A stretch of 64,000 bases of DNA, taken from assembly GCF_037392515.1 (NCBI RefSeq), contig NC_090288.1, positions 12,220,969 through 12,284,968 on the forward strand, given 5' to 3'. Origin of the DNA: Haliotis asinina (lineage: Eukaryota; Mollusca; Gastropoda; Lepetellida; Haliotidae). The position numbers were made by a program, and so were the translations under genes. Position 1 is the stretch's first letter, and each line of letters opens with the position of its first letter. Positions 53,796-63,203 of this stretch are shown in pieces. The notes under the pieces were generated by a model that did not search any database, had not been told where the DNA came from, and worked only from the letters and a program-made list of their open reading frames with translations.

Positions 53796-56334
53796 ACACA
53801 CACACAGAGGGAGGGAGAGAGAGACAGATATCTATTTAACACTGAAAAATTATTATCAGATACTATCTATACTATTATATCTGGAAAAGAAATCTATATG
53901 TGCCAATCCAAAAAATGTAGGGAATATTGGATTTACCAGATTGATAAAATGCAAATGATGAGGCCAAGGAGGAAACAGATGATGAAGAGAAATTAAGAGA
54001 AAAGGTGACAATTTATTCCATTCGTTTGGAAGTGTTTCATTTATACCGGTATATATTACTTATTCTTGTATGCATTGGTATTTTCTAGTGGTATGCTCCA
54101 TATTTGCACAAGCTTTTCACCAATTTCGTGCGTTGTCCTCGTGCAGTTCATCTGCATAAGGTTTGCAGATGGTTCCCCCAAATTAGTGGAGACGTTCCAC
54201 ACATGACAAATAACAGCTATTTGAATTTATGATCGTTCGTTAAACATTTTTTATCCAAAGATGAATAAAATTCTGAGATTTAAATGTTCAATGCGGCAAG
54301 GTAAATTTATGAGGACTCGCAATCTTAATTCACTTTATTCGGTTTACGTTTTTGTTTAAAGTGAAATTCATCGCTACGTTTTAACTGCAAACAAACTAAA
54401 ACTCACACGCAAAAGAAACGCAAGTCTGACATGTAGCATCACTGTATTTCTTTTTCAACAGTTAAGTATACAAATACGAGTGGAGTCAGATGTACAGAAA
54501 TTTGAGCAAACACAGTTCATTGGTATCCATACTCAATAAGGTCTTTACAGTTTGTGTCAGCAATTGCATTTTCCGATTTCGATCATTTGAATTACGTCAT
54601 TCAATACCTGGTGTGCCCACCATTAGCATTGATCACTGCCACACATCTCCTGTACATAGAGATGATCAGACGATTTGTGAAGGCCCTTGGGATCATTCTG
54701 CACACTTCCAGTACAGCTGTACGCAGGTCATCAGCAGTTGCAGGCGCTGGTTGCACTTGGTGGAGACGCCTCTGAATCTCATCCCACAAGTGCTCGATGG
54801 GGTTAAGGTCAGGGCTAAGGGCCGGCCATTGCATGACGTTTATGTTGTGCTGTTGAAGAAAGGCCATGGTAAGTCTTGCAACATGCGGACGAGCATTATC
54901 TTGCTGGAAAATGTGATTCCGATGTCGGGCAAAAAATGGAGCAACATGAGGTCTGATGACTTGGTCAATGTAACGCTGAGCTGTGATGCCGCGTCCTCGA
55001 CCTTGACCCACATTCTGGAAGCACATTGGTCCAAGCCTAGCATTAAGTCCATTTCCGGCCCAAATCATGACACTAGGACCACCCCATGCATCCCTTTCCA
55101 ACACGTTTCGGTCAGCAAAACGCTCTCGTTGACGTCTCCAAACCCTGACCCGTCCATCTGCATGTGACACACAAAAGCGACTCTCATCAGAGAAGATGAC
55201 ACGTCTCCACTCACGCTAACGCCAATTTTGATGACCCTGTGCCCATTGAAGTCGTGCTTGTCTATGGTGTGGTCGGAGTATTGGACGACGTGCTGGTCGG
55301 CGACATCGTAGGTTGGTGGCGCGCAGCCGTCGGATAACGGTGTCACGGCTGATGCGTCGATTATGTGTCCCGACAGTATCCCGAGCAGTTTGGCTTGCTG
55401 TTAAGAAAGGATCACGCTGGTGTTGCCGTGTCATGAGACGATCTTGCCTAGGGGTCGTGACCCTTGGTCGGCCGCTTCGTTGACGGTCATTGGTTGACTG
55501 TGTTGTGTTATAGCGATGCTGGAGACGGTAGATTGTCGTTATGTTGACGTTAAAGTGCCGAGCAATGTGTTGGACAGACTCTCTAGGGTGTAAACGTCCG
55601 ATAGCCTGATTCCTCTCATGTTGGTTTTGTCGCGGCATTGTTGAACAATGAAGAATATGCCAAAGTTCTTGGCGGTTTTTATACCCACTACGGGTAGTGA
55701 AACATCGTGCATATTCAATTCCACGTGGGAAGTGTGCATCATGTCCACATCTTCATTTGAGTGGTGCATTTTGGCGATTCGTGTTCGTCTTGTTGTGATC
55801 ACATTGATCTTATAAAATGATACAGAAAATGTTCCAAGCATCGCCAAGCATCACTATGTACCGAAGGTATTATGAAATTAGGGGTCCAAATTTGGTTCTT
55901 CAGTTCAGATAGAAACTTGCGTTTCTTTTGCGTGTGAGTATATAATATGTCTCATGCATTGTCTCAAATTAAAGACACTATGTTTAAAATGAGCCATGGC
56001 TTTAATGTTTAAAAAGGTCAATATTTACAGAAAGAAAGTTACATCTTAATAATCTAATGCGGGCAATTTAGTGATGTGAACGAATCGGTTTTTAAACTTC
56101 TTTCGAGAAGTATATACAGTATTACCTATTTGCATTTTTCTGCCACCAGAAAAACATGACCACAAAGCCTCGAACCCAGAGACTCTGCGAGCTGCAGTGA
56201 CTGCTTGTCTAGCTCTACTGGGCGTTGTCCTGATCATGATCACAGTGGCCATCTCCATCGTCGTCAAGAGCGACGACGAAGACGTGGAGATTAAGGATGA
56301 AGCTTGTGAAAACCTTTTAAATGGAGATGATTAG
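41659..56334 (+). CDS. Zona pellucida (ZP) domain type I membrane protein
   Basis: Exons 41659-41895, 44616-44815, 51153-51338, 53277-53599 and 56150-56334 join in phase to 376 codons plus TAG. The start ATG gives a signal peptide (MQGLTIEFWIFNTCVCLAS). The ZP-N half has VACGSRAMEVELEKS, GGCWATDTPTYLRVSVPLDG, CGTRVK, TFVYENQVLSHTV and NITVSCYY. The ZP-C half has LSIKLYLENSDSHLQVFAKS, CKATPT, NGCTTE, YFHCEVLVCDVSD and CHPGC. RRVRRS is a furin-like cleavage site. The last exon encodes a transmembrane helix (CLALLGVVLIMITVAISIVV) and a short acidic tail. ZP proteins polymerise into egg coats and other matrices after release from the membrane; abalone egg vitelline envelopes hold many. The donor at 53600 (GTATGG) is weak: read-through would end at TGA 53641-53643 and give a form without the membrane anchor. 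The exon 1 start is the least certain part. Confidence 0.82.
41958..42475 (+). repeat. CAT/CAA trinucleotide-rich tract
   Basis: Long runs of ATC/CAT with CAACAACA interludes, in intron 1 of the ZP gene. Confidence 0.9.
42562..42840. repeat. Diverged ~150-bp tandem duplication
   Basis: CACCTTTCATTGCC, GTAAACTGAA, GTTTACAATTG and GATTCATGATA occur in the same order twice (about 42566-42690 and 42721-42840). Confidence 0.75.
42841..43520. other. Intron DNA, nothing recognised
   Basis: ZP gene intron 1. Confidence 0.4.
43527..44068. repeat. ATAC/AC/AGAT microsatellite tract of about 540 bp
   Basis: Alternating CATA, CACA and GATA runs. Open frames of Cys-Val-Tyr repeats on the minus strand are artefacts of it. 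A G/T-rich tract (44098-44275) and a TGTGTCTG run (44338-44392) follow. Confidence 0.95.
44390..44462 (-). repeat. SINE family A fragment
   Basis: TGAACTAGACAATTCAGG and ATCTATCTACGTAATCTGAT only. Confidence 0.4.
44816..45750. other. Intron DNA with one SINE
   Basis: ZP gene intron 2, left part. The only recognisable item is the SINE at 45028-45180. Confidence 0.4.
45028..45180 (-). repeat. SINE family B
   Basis: GTATAGTTTTACGCCCCCTT, GAATACCAGAAATTGGCTTC and GGGGAATCAAAGCCGGGCCT; the A-box end is decayed. Confidence 0.78.
45787..50054. mobile_element. 4.3-kb compound element with ~530-bp inverted repeats
   Basis: Left arm 45787-46331 and right arm 49535-50054 are inverted copies. They start GGAAGCCTAYTAGGGCCAC, CTCCGCTATTTTTCGGCATC, run through about 15 units of ATCTTGAAAATTCAACTTAG, and end in CGATTCTATGCTTTCTTGCAC-like sequence (written here with variants). 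Between the arms is a minus-strand LINE. The direct word TTCCTCGT lies at both outer edges and may be part of a target duplication. The unit TTGAAAATTCAA is itself palindromic. It fills most of ZP gene intron 2. The class is unknown. Confidence 0.7.
46560..49440 (-). pseudogene. LINE of the restriction-like-endonuclease type (R2/CRE/HERO side)
   Basis: On the minus strand, from high to low coordinates: an N-terminal region (ERFWKQLWSVPGD), the RT entry motif SKSNIAPGPDGIRNRYWK (about 48750), the catalytic THLLYMDDIELLAKGD (about 48150), ADDITIONAL blocks LNRLYIPIHVKTHNESNEFH and CETVGFLFAAQDQSLLT, a CRLCSEFTKTVQHLVSRC knuckle (about 47320), and the nuclease ANKPDLVLFDKANEIIYIIE with FSVPSDSNVI and KIREKHDKYADLAFEM (47120-46940). 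The PD...E pattern marks a restriction-like nuclease in place of the apurinic type of the 4.4-kb LINE. Many stops and frameshifts; old. Confidence 0.8.
50060..51150. other. Intron DNA, nothing recognised
   Basis: ZP gene intron 2, right part; AT-rich with TTTATTC runs near 50230-50290. Confidence 0.4.
51360..51623 (-). repeat. SINE family A, full length with target duplication
   Basis: TTATCGTATGA at 51349-51359 and 51624-51634. The element lies 20 bp after the donor of ZP exon 3. Confidence 0.92.
51657..52090. repeat. 108-bp satellite, four units, derived from a SINE
   Basis: Units start with CCTACCAGTSCGATAG at 51657, 51765, 51873 and 51981. Inside each, AGTGAG, TGTAGTTTTACACAGCTTTC, AGCAATACTTTTAAAAGCAA and TATCAG align with the reversed tail half of SINE family B. 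Units 2 and 3 are nearly identical. The 108-bp length keeps one frame open, but no gene is implied. Confidence 0.9.
52249..52356 (-). repeat. SINE family B, tail lost
   Basis: GGGGACACAGGAAATGGGCT, GGTCTTCGGCGTGTTGGGCG and a CTACGCTACCC end. Confidence 0.75.
52503..52730 (-). repeat. SINE family A with target duplication
   Basis: ACTTGACTACTG (52491-52502) and ACCTGACTACTG (52731-52742) flank it. The 5' third is shortened. Confidence 0.85.
52971..53096 (+). repeat. SINE family A fragment
   Basis: ACCCGTGAATATCCGGGTTG, GACTCGTTAACTTGTTGACA and a GATGACCGTTGAT end. Confidence 0.65.
53758..53832. repeat. CT microsatellite with AC and GA runs
   Basis: CTCTCT run, then ACACACAC and GAGAGA, in the last ZP intron. 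Confidence 0.9.
53833..54395. other. Intron DNA, nothing recognised
   Basis: Last ZP intron; AT-rich. Confidence 0.4.
54402..55938 (-). mobile_element. Tc1-like DNA transposon, nearly intact
   Basis: Ends are inverted copies: CTCACACGCAAAAGAAACGC then AAGT at 54402, and the inverse at 55915-55938. TA follows the right end; the left TA has changed. One transposase frame spans the element on the minus strand. About 1.54 kb is the usual size for this family. Confidence 0.9.
54601..55638 (-). pseudogene. Tc1 transposase with one internal stop
   Basis: 345 codons in a single frame from MPRQNQHERN to NANGGHTRY. The N-terminal helix-turn-helix has SVQHIARHFNVNITTIYRLQ; the hinge has [14 protein letters not shown]. 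The catalytic triad is visible: D in VIFSDESRF, D in IFQQDNARPHVARL, E in SPDLNPIEHLWDE, with 34 residues between the last two (DD34E). The only break is a TAG at 55216-55218, between NWR and REWRRVIF; a C-to-T change of a CAG codon would explain it. The protein would cut and paste the element at TA sites. Confidence 0.92.
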
Positions 56335-56840
56335 TATTTCGTTATTAAACACTGTTTTATATAATTTGTCTTTCTTTTAATTCAGCACAGTTAAAAAGCC
56401 TATGCTTTAGCATTAGATGTTAGTGGGGGAGTTTGGACAATGCTGTTTTGAACATTGCATTACATAGACTGCATAGTGGGAGAGGTTTAATGATCAAAAC
56501 ATGCCTCATACTTTGCACCACTGCTAAGCTCGTACAAGATACGCACTCGACATTTTTCCAGCTATAGCATGACCAGAAACGGCATTTGTATTGACAATTT
56601 TAGGAATACGTTTTGTTAGATTTCTAGTAGATACAACCTTGACTAGTTATCAAGTGAGTGCTTGGTTTCATTCAAGACAGACAACTCCGTTAATCCTTTT
56701 TCACTAGTTTGTGAAGAGTTATCCCCCTTCGTTTACTTGCTAGCAGACGACATTTTCAGTGATCCTCGGTATGGATAATTTAGCGAAGAGGAAGTTGATT
56801 ATAATAAGACATGAGATCAGCTAAAACGATTTCAAGCAGA
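56335..56840. other. Intergenic, nothing recognised
   Basis: 3' flank of the ZP gene. ATTAAA at 56344 is a possible but unusually close poly(A) signal. Confidence 0.4.
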
Positions 56841-56849
56841 ACAGGCATC

Positions 56850-57700
56850 ATTTTGTCCCTTGCATATTATGTTTTGAAAACCACTTTGCAAATGGATACT
56901 CGTATGGCACTGAGCGCCAGGGAGGCGAAGGTAGAACCAGAAAATTGACTATCGGTGATAGGAGGCGGCTTAGCATTCCTGTTTCCAACCGAAGGAGTTT
57001 GGAAAACCTAAGGCTTAATATGATTGATTGAGGAACTGTGGCTGTCTGTAAGGAGACAATTAGAACTGAGCTGCATGCAGTGGGTTGGCAGAAAAGTCGA
57101 GGAATTCCATCATCGATCATGAAAGGTTGAACTGGTGCTTATAGCATAGAAATTTTAACTGGGACAATGTGGTTTTCTCAGATGATAGTTCTGTGTGGCT
57201 GTTTGCTAATACACTGAAATTCTGGACCAAACAAACTGGAAACCTTTGTATCAGCACCCAAAGTACAGTCCGAAATTTAACATGTGGGGCGACATATCTG
57301 TGTTACGGCAAGGCCCCTCGGTGTATTTTAAGGGAATATGAACAGTGAGTGGTAGAGAGATATTGTCGAAGGACATTCACTTCCATCTGCTCACGTGTTC
57401 TACGGAAATTTTCCAGCATGTCAACAACCCAAACATCGTTCAAAGCATTCACATGCCTGGTGTAGGACCCAAACTATGACATGGCCAAGCTATAGCCCTG
57501 ACCTAAATCCAGTAGAAAATGTGTGGTGACTTATGAAGGAAAGTGTCAAACAGAAAATCTGACAAAAATTGGTGAAATGAAAGAAGAGGTGGTCCGATAT
57601 TGAGACAGCATGGACCACGACTTTCTAACTTCTTTGATCAGTAGCATGTCCCACCCCATTGAAGCCTTCATTGCTGCCCATGGTGACTTGACAAATTACT
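56850..57700 (+). pseudogene. Heavily decayed Tc1-like transposase
   Basis: Frames change often, but RKLTIGDRRRLSIPVSNRRS, FSDDSSVWLF, WGDISVLRQGPSVYF-like text, and TWPSYSPDLNPVENVW keep Tc1 order. It is closer to the Tcb1/Tc1 group with PDLNPVENVW than to the copy at 54.6 kb, so it is a separate, older family. Confidence 0.72.
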
Positions 57701-57839
57701 AACGGTTCACCTGACTTTGAATGTGGAGTTACGTTCTGCTAATATTCACATTTAACACGTGGGTAATGAGTGAAAAAAAATACAAATTGTACAATCTTTA
57801 AATTCTCAATAATTTCAGGTCATACTATATTTCATGACG

Positions 57840-57998
57840 GTCAGTATAATAATCGATTCTGGGCCACACAATCCAGTGATTGACATCTTAAAGATCGATC
57901 TACGCAATTTGGATACGATGACACGTGTCAAGCCCAAATCTCTTGTGTCCCTCGCCGTGATATTGATGGAATATTGCTAAACGCGGCGCAAAACCATA
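57840..57998. repeat. SINE family A fragment fused to a family B tail
   Basis: 57842-57940 is family A on the minus strand (GATCGATCTACGCAATTTGG, GATGACACGTGTCAAGC). 57945-57998 is a forward family B tail (TGTCCCTCGCCGTGATATTG, AATATTGCTAAACGCGGCGC). Confidence 0.6.
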
Positions 57999-57999
57999 C

Positions 58000-58600
58000 T
58001 TAAAATATTTCTTATTACCAGCATCCTAGTCAACAATTTTCCAAACTGACGACGGAATGGTTGGCAAGTTCAGTGTTGATATCTTTACAATGAATCATAG
58101 ACAGCTTACATGATTAATTGCTTTCGCCTTCAAAATGGCGTCGGCAATTGTGTCCTTATGTTTTATACGCCATGATTAGCGATACTGTAAGAATATCAAG
58201 GCAGGAAAAACCAGAAATATGCCTAAAAATATGCCTCAAACGTTTCACTAAATTTCCCCCAGCGCTGGGAGAAAAACTGCTTTCGACAGCTGTGCTGCAC
58301 TGCGCCCATAACGCATGCGCAGTTAATAGGTTCGCGGAGCTTGAAACAGTATGCCTGCCCGGGATATGAGGTCGTGAGCAGTAGTCTAGTCTTGGATGTG
58401 TACACAAACAAGTAAATAATCTACTCGTTACATAAAACAACTTGTTGGTTGTGGTAGGCAGCCTCTACTTTTGGTAGCGTTGAGGAAGAGACAACTGCGC
58501 ATGCTTATCATGACGTCACGTTGTTAGAACATTAGATGTTTCTAATCAGATAACACGCCATCCGAACAGATATCAAATCAAACCTTATCGAACAGATCCC
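58000..58600. other. Intergenic, nothing recognised
   Basis: Short frames only. Confidence 0.4.
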
Positions 58601-58604
58601 ATCC

Positions 58605-59815
58605 TAATGCGTTCATTTTTATCCCCTCGGCATGTAATGCGGGTGAATATGGACGACGCCTCGTCTGTCTGTCCGTCCACCCGTCCGTATTTTGTTTCCG
58701 GAGCATGACTCAAATACTGTTCAATATATTTAGACCAAAATTGATAAATATCCTTATCTATCAATTTTAGTTGCTTTGGAGTTCCGCCTTTTGCTATTTA
58801 CAGATTTTTGGCATTTACACTTTATTTCACTTTTTTTCCATGGAAGGTTTGGGTCTTAGTCAAATGGTGGGGTGGATTCTTTTCCGGAGTAGAGCTCAAA
58901 AACCGTTCAATATTATTCTGCAAATCTTGCTAGATATATCAGTCAGAACCTAAAGTGGTGCCTTTTTCTGTTTTCAGGTTTTTGTGATTTATTATTTTCT
59001 CGGTTTCGGTCTGGGAAACGTTTGAACTTAGTCTCAAAAGTGAGAAGTGTGTTTCGTTTCTGGAGCACAACTCGAAAAAGTCTTAATATCTTTCAGCAAA
59101 ACTTGGTAGATATGTGGGAGAGACCCGAAAGTGGTGCTTTTACTATTTACAGGCTTTTGTGATTTATTATTTTTTCGGTTTCCATGGAAATGTTTCGAAC
59201 TTTGTCTCAAAATGGAGGAATGGGCTTCGTTCCCAGAGCAGACCTCAAAGAGAGTTCAATATTTTTCAGTAAAACGTGGCAGATTCCTCAGTCAGAACCT
59301 AAAGTGGTGCCTTTTGCTATTTACAGGTTCTGTGATTTATCATTTTCTGGGTTTCCATGGAAAAGATTCGGACTTTGTCTCAAAATGGAGGGATGGGCCT
59401 CGTTTCTGGAACACAACTCAGAAACGTCTTAATACCTTTCAGCAAAACTTGGCAGATATGTGTGGCAGACCACAAAGTGGTGCCTTTTGCTATTTACAGA
59501 TTTTTGTTATTCATCATTTTCCCAGTTTCCATTGAAACGATTCTGACTTAGTCTCAAAATGGATGGATGGGCTTCGTTTCCGGAGCACAACTCAAAAAAA
59601 AATTAAAATCTTTCAACAGATCTTGGCAGATGTATGAGACAGATCTTAAAGTGGTGCCTTTTGCTGTTTACAAATATACGGCATTTATATTTTTTATGAA
59701 TTTCATGGAAACAATTCAAACTTAGTCTAAAAATCATGAAGTAACTGTCAGATGATTTGTCCTTTGAAATATGTGGGGGCCGGGGCATATGTCTTCTTCT
59801 GATGACTCTTGTTAT
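58605..59815 (+). mobile_element. Full-length element with six ~174-bp internal repeats
   Basis: A unique 5' part (CCTCGGCATGTAATGCGGGT, GACGACGCCTCGTCTGTCTG) leads into tandem units marked by GGGCTTCGTTTCCGGAGCA or variants at about 58700, 58873, 59049, 59223, 59397 and 59570. The 3' end matches 41.2 kb (GTGGGGGCCGGGGCATATGT, TTCTGATGACTCTTGTT). The last unit is closer to the last unit of the other copy than to its own neighbours. Non-coding. Confidence 0.82.
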
Positions 59816-59819
59816 CAGA

Positions 59820-60800
59820 TGTAAAGGACCACTATGCGTTCTGAGAGTCTACTTTAGATGTTGTTTATTCAGTTATTTATCAGTTGTAAACAATGTATAA
59901 GCAGATTTTATCCAGTTATTTAAAATATTTTGATGAAGCATTGTCCTCTTGTAAAATACATGTATTTTTTAGTTAAAATGCAGAAATTGCTTGCAATTTA
60001 TTTAAAACCTTTTATAAGTGTCCGCTTACGTGATGTTCACCATTGTCTGAAAATATCTTAACAAGTAATGATTAATAGAAGAAAATGTTAAGAGTAGTTT
60101 ACTCATTTGATTTCCGAAATCACAGTCTTCGAACATTAAAAACTACAGTCTACGTCACAGTTTTTGAAACAGAATTTAGACTTCTAAAACAGAACACGCC
60201 TGTTCTAAATATTGCCTATGTGTTCCAGAACATCCATGGACGCGTCCACTATTTTGCGAGAACACTTATGCTTTAGAGTGTGCTTACATCACCTGTCAGA
60301 CATTACATCAGTTAAACTCACACCCGTAGCGAGTTGATCAAAACAATCACGAAACACGATGACCGTGATATAGGTATTATTTTTCATAGGCGATCACCGT
60401 GATGTTAAAATAGGTTCCAGTTAAGTCACGGAGAACCACGAAGGTACATGCTAACACCGTAACATTGTTACGAATAACTAAAAAAGAATTTTGCAAATAG
60501 GCAGTTCCAAACGCAAGGTTGACAGATTATATCTACGTAATACTATATATACATTATTGAAAAAGCTGCATATAAGGATGTTTGTCTGAACTGCACTATA
60601 GCAGGACGTACAGGTGACACGGTGTAGATTGTGTCCTATCTCGCCTCGCCACCACTATCAGGCATGGTCGCAGTCTGGTAGAATTTGCAGTCTCAGATTT
60701 TATCACCGAATGTTGCGACACGCGGTCGTTCTCACAGTAATGCAGAAAAGAGATATGAGTTTGCACCAGCAGTCACATAACTGATACTGGGAGCACATGC
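59820..60800. other. Upstream of the SRCR gene, nothing recognised
   Basis: AT-rich; short repeated words CACGATGACCGTGATAT and GCGATCACCGTGAT near 60355-60400. Confidence 0.4.
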
Positions 60801-60801
60801 A

Positions 60802-63203
60802 ATGTGGGATCATTTGAAACAGCTGTTTGCCGTGTTGACGATAGCTTGGTTGTTTCCCTCAACGTCTTCACAGGTAAGGGTGGTAGGGTAGCCTAGTGGT
60901 TAAAGTGTTCTGTCGTCACGCTAAAAACCAGGGTTCGATTCGATACATGGCTACAGTGTGTGGAGCTCATCTCAGGTGTCTGCTGCCGTAATGTTGCTGA
61001 AATATTTGTAAGAGCGGCTCGAAATTAATCCCACTCACTGCCTCACACAACCTCATCAAAGGTAAACATAGAGTATATGTGGCTATAGCCAGTTATCATG
61101 TTACAAGGTTTGAAGATAGTTCTTTTCAGGTCGACCAAAGAAATTTATATAAATCGGAAATATTATGATATCGTATACGGTATGTACGTTCTGCAACACT
61201 CACTATATGCTATTGTATTGTATTGTATTGTATTGTATCGTATTGTATCGTATTGTATTTACGTTCTCCAACAATCTATAGTTAATTCAGGCTTATAAAA
61301 GATGCAACCTGCAAGACAAAGATCAGAGAAGAAAAATCAAAGAAATCATTAATTATTATTGTATATTAGAAGTGTCGTATGAAACTATTTCTTGTATGTA
61401 GTTATGTCAGAATTACCCTGCATTATGATTACACTGGAAAGAAAATGTGTTAAAATATACAAAAATAAATAAATAATAATGACGCCATTTCGATAGTTCA
61501 AGCATATTACATTGGGTCATAGCAATCTCAGAGAGGTAGCACCCGATCGTTTATAGGCAAATATATTCGAGTCGAACTAGCGCTATTCCGGTACGAGCCG
61601 AATACCTTCTTGGAGGTTAGAGCAAAGGGGCTCTAATCTCTGGACAATAATTTTCAAGACTATAAATCTAGACTTTTGCAACCATGTAATGGTTTTAGAT
61701 GCTATGATTTACATAGATTTCAAATCTGAACGAAATCGATGAAGAAATGATTTTTTAAAGGAAATTCTACCACTACACTCATTACATAAAATACACAAGG
61801 GGTGACACTGGCGATTATAGAAGCCTGGTCGAAAACCGCACAGCCCGACTATTTTAACGTGCGGTTCAATCCAGCCTTATGTTTTCCCCACAAAATGTGT
61901 TGAACTTGTAGGCCAGTCTTTTACCTTTCTGCCCATAGTGTTCAGTTTGTCTGCCTGCTTGTCATATTTGATTGAACAATGTCCCTAGTATTTGCACTAC
62001 CCTCATTCTTTGAACAAACGTCTGGCCTCTCTTCGGTAAACATCGACATTTTCCGTAATCTCTGAGTGACTCGGAAACACAAGACGGCTCTCAGTTGGTC
62101 AATTTCCACGTGTGGGGGAACACAACAAACAAACATTGTTGACAGGAAACCATGTTCGAGTTTTCCGAACACATCAACATATCAACTATCCAAACAATAT
62201 CCCGCAATATTTGAATTTTACTTGCTTCTTAATTAAGGAGTTTTAATAGTTGAAAGGCACTATTCACTGTGATGGATTTGTAAAAGCTAGATTTATCCAA
62301 CAGTATGAGGAAATGAAAGAATTATATTGAAAAACCTGAAGGATAAATTTTTTTCTATATCATGAGAGCTCAGTTTCGATACAGATTATTGTACCGTTGT
62401 AAAGCAAGACTTTAAAATGCCGCTCAAAAAAATCAAAGAATTGTTATGCGGACACGTTGAGAATTATTTTCCTTCCTGACCAGACTACGGGGGACATTCG
62501 ACTGGTGGACGGTTCCTCGGCTGGGGAGGGGAGGCTGGAGGTGTTCTACAGTGGAAGGTTGGTGTTACGGTTCGACCTGATAAAGTTAAGTGACCCGTGA
62601 ACATCCGGGTTACAATTGGTCTTCAGCAGCTCATGCTTGTTGTAAGAGGCGACTGACGGGGTCAGGTGGTCAGGCTCACTGACTTGGTTGACACATGCCA
62701 TCGTATCCCAGTTGCGTAGATCGATTATCATGAAATCAGTCACTGGATCGTGTGATCCACACTCGATTATCTATAGACCGTCGCCATATAGGTGGTATAT
62801 CCTTGAGTGCGCCTTAAAACAAACAAAACCTACACAACAAACTAACACAAATTTCATAACCTTGTTTTACAGATGGGGTGGCGTTTGCGACGACGATTTC
62901 ACCGCCAACGCCGCTGCTGTTACGTGTCGACAGCTCGGCTACTCACCCCTCAATGCAACGTTTTCCTCGGTCTCGTGGCCGGTTGATTTCTTATTAGACG
63001 ACGTCAATTGTACAGGGCAGGAAGCTGCGCTCCAAGACTGCGTACACAGGGCTTGGGGCTCTCACGACTGCGGGACCACCGAGCACCTGCATGTGGCTTG
63101 TTTTAGGCCATGCACAGATCATGTATGTAGAAATTGGGGTACATGTATGGAAATACCCTACACCCTTGTAATCAACTTTTCCTGTCTTACTGGGTTTCAG
63201 TGA
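60802..63203 (+). CDS. Secreted SRCR-domain protein (5' part or short form)
   Basis: Exon 1 (60802-60873) is a signal peptide, MWDHLKQLFAVLTIAWLFPS then TSSQ. Exon 2 (62484-62557) gives TTGDIRLVDGSSAGEGRLEV. Exon 3 (62873 on) gives WGGVCDDDFTANAAAVTCRQ, LGYSPLNA, LDDVNCTGQEAALQDCVHRA, WGSHDCGTTEHLHVAC. Phases agree (0, then 2). Together they form one scavenger-receptor Cys-rich domain with its usual cysteines; such domains bind ligands or microbes outside the cell. After VACF an EGF-like stretch (PCTDHVCRNWGTCMEI, SCLTGF) ends at TGA 63201-63203. A strong donor GTATGT at 63123 would instead splice out of it to an exon beyond the window. Which end is real is open. Confidence 0.78.
60882..61046 (+). 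repeat. SINE family B, full length
   Basis: A box TAGCCTAGTGG, B box GGTTCGATTCG, tail CCCACTCACTGCCTCAC. It starts about 8 bp after the SRCR exon 1 donor. Confidence 0.85.
61211..61260 (+). repeat. TATTG pentanucleotide microsatellite
   Basis: About ten TATTG/TATCG units. Confidence 0.92.
61261..62480. other. SRCR intron 1, nothing recognised
   Basis: AT-rich, short frames only. Confidence 0.4.
62592..62823 (+). repeat. SINE family A
   Basis: GACCCGTGAACATCCGGGTT to GAGTGCGCCTTAAAAC. It occupies most of the short SRCR intron 2. Confidence 0.85.
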
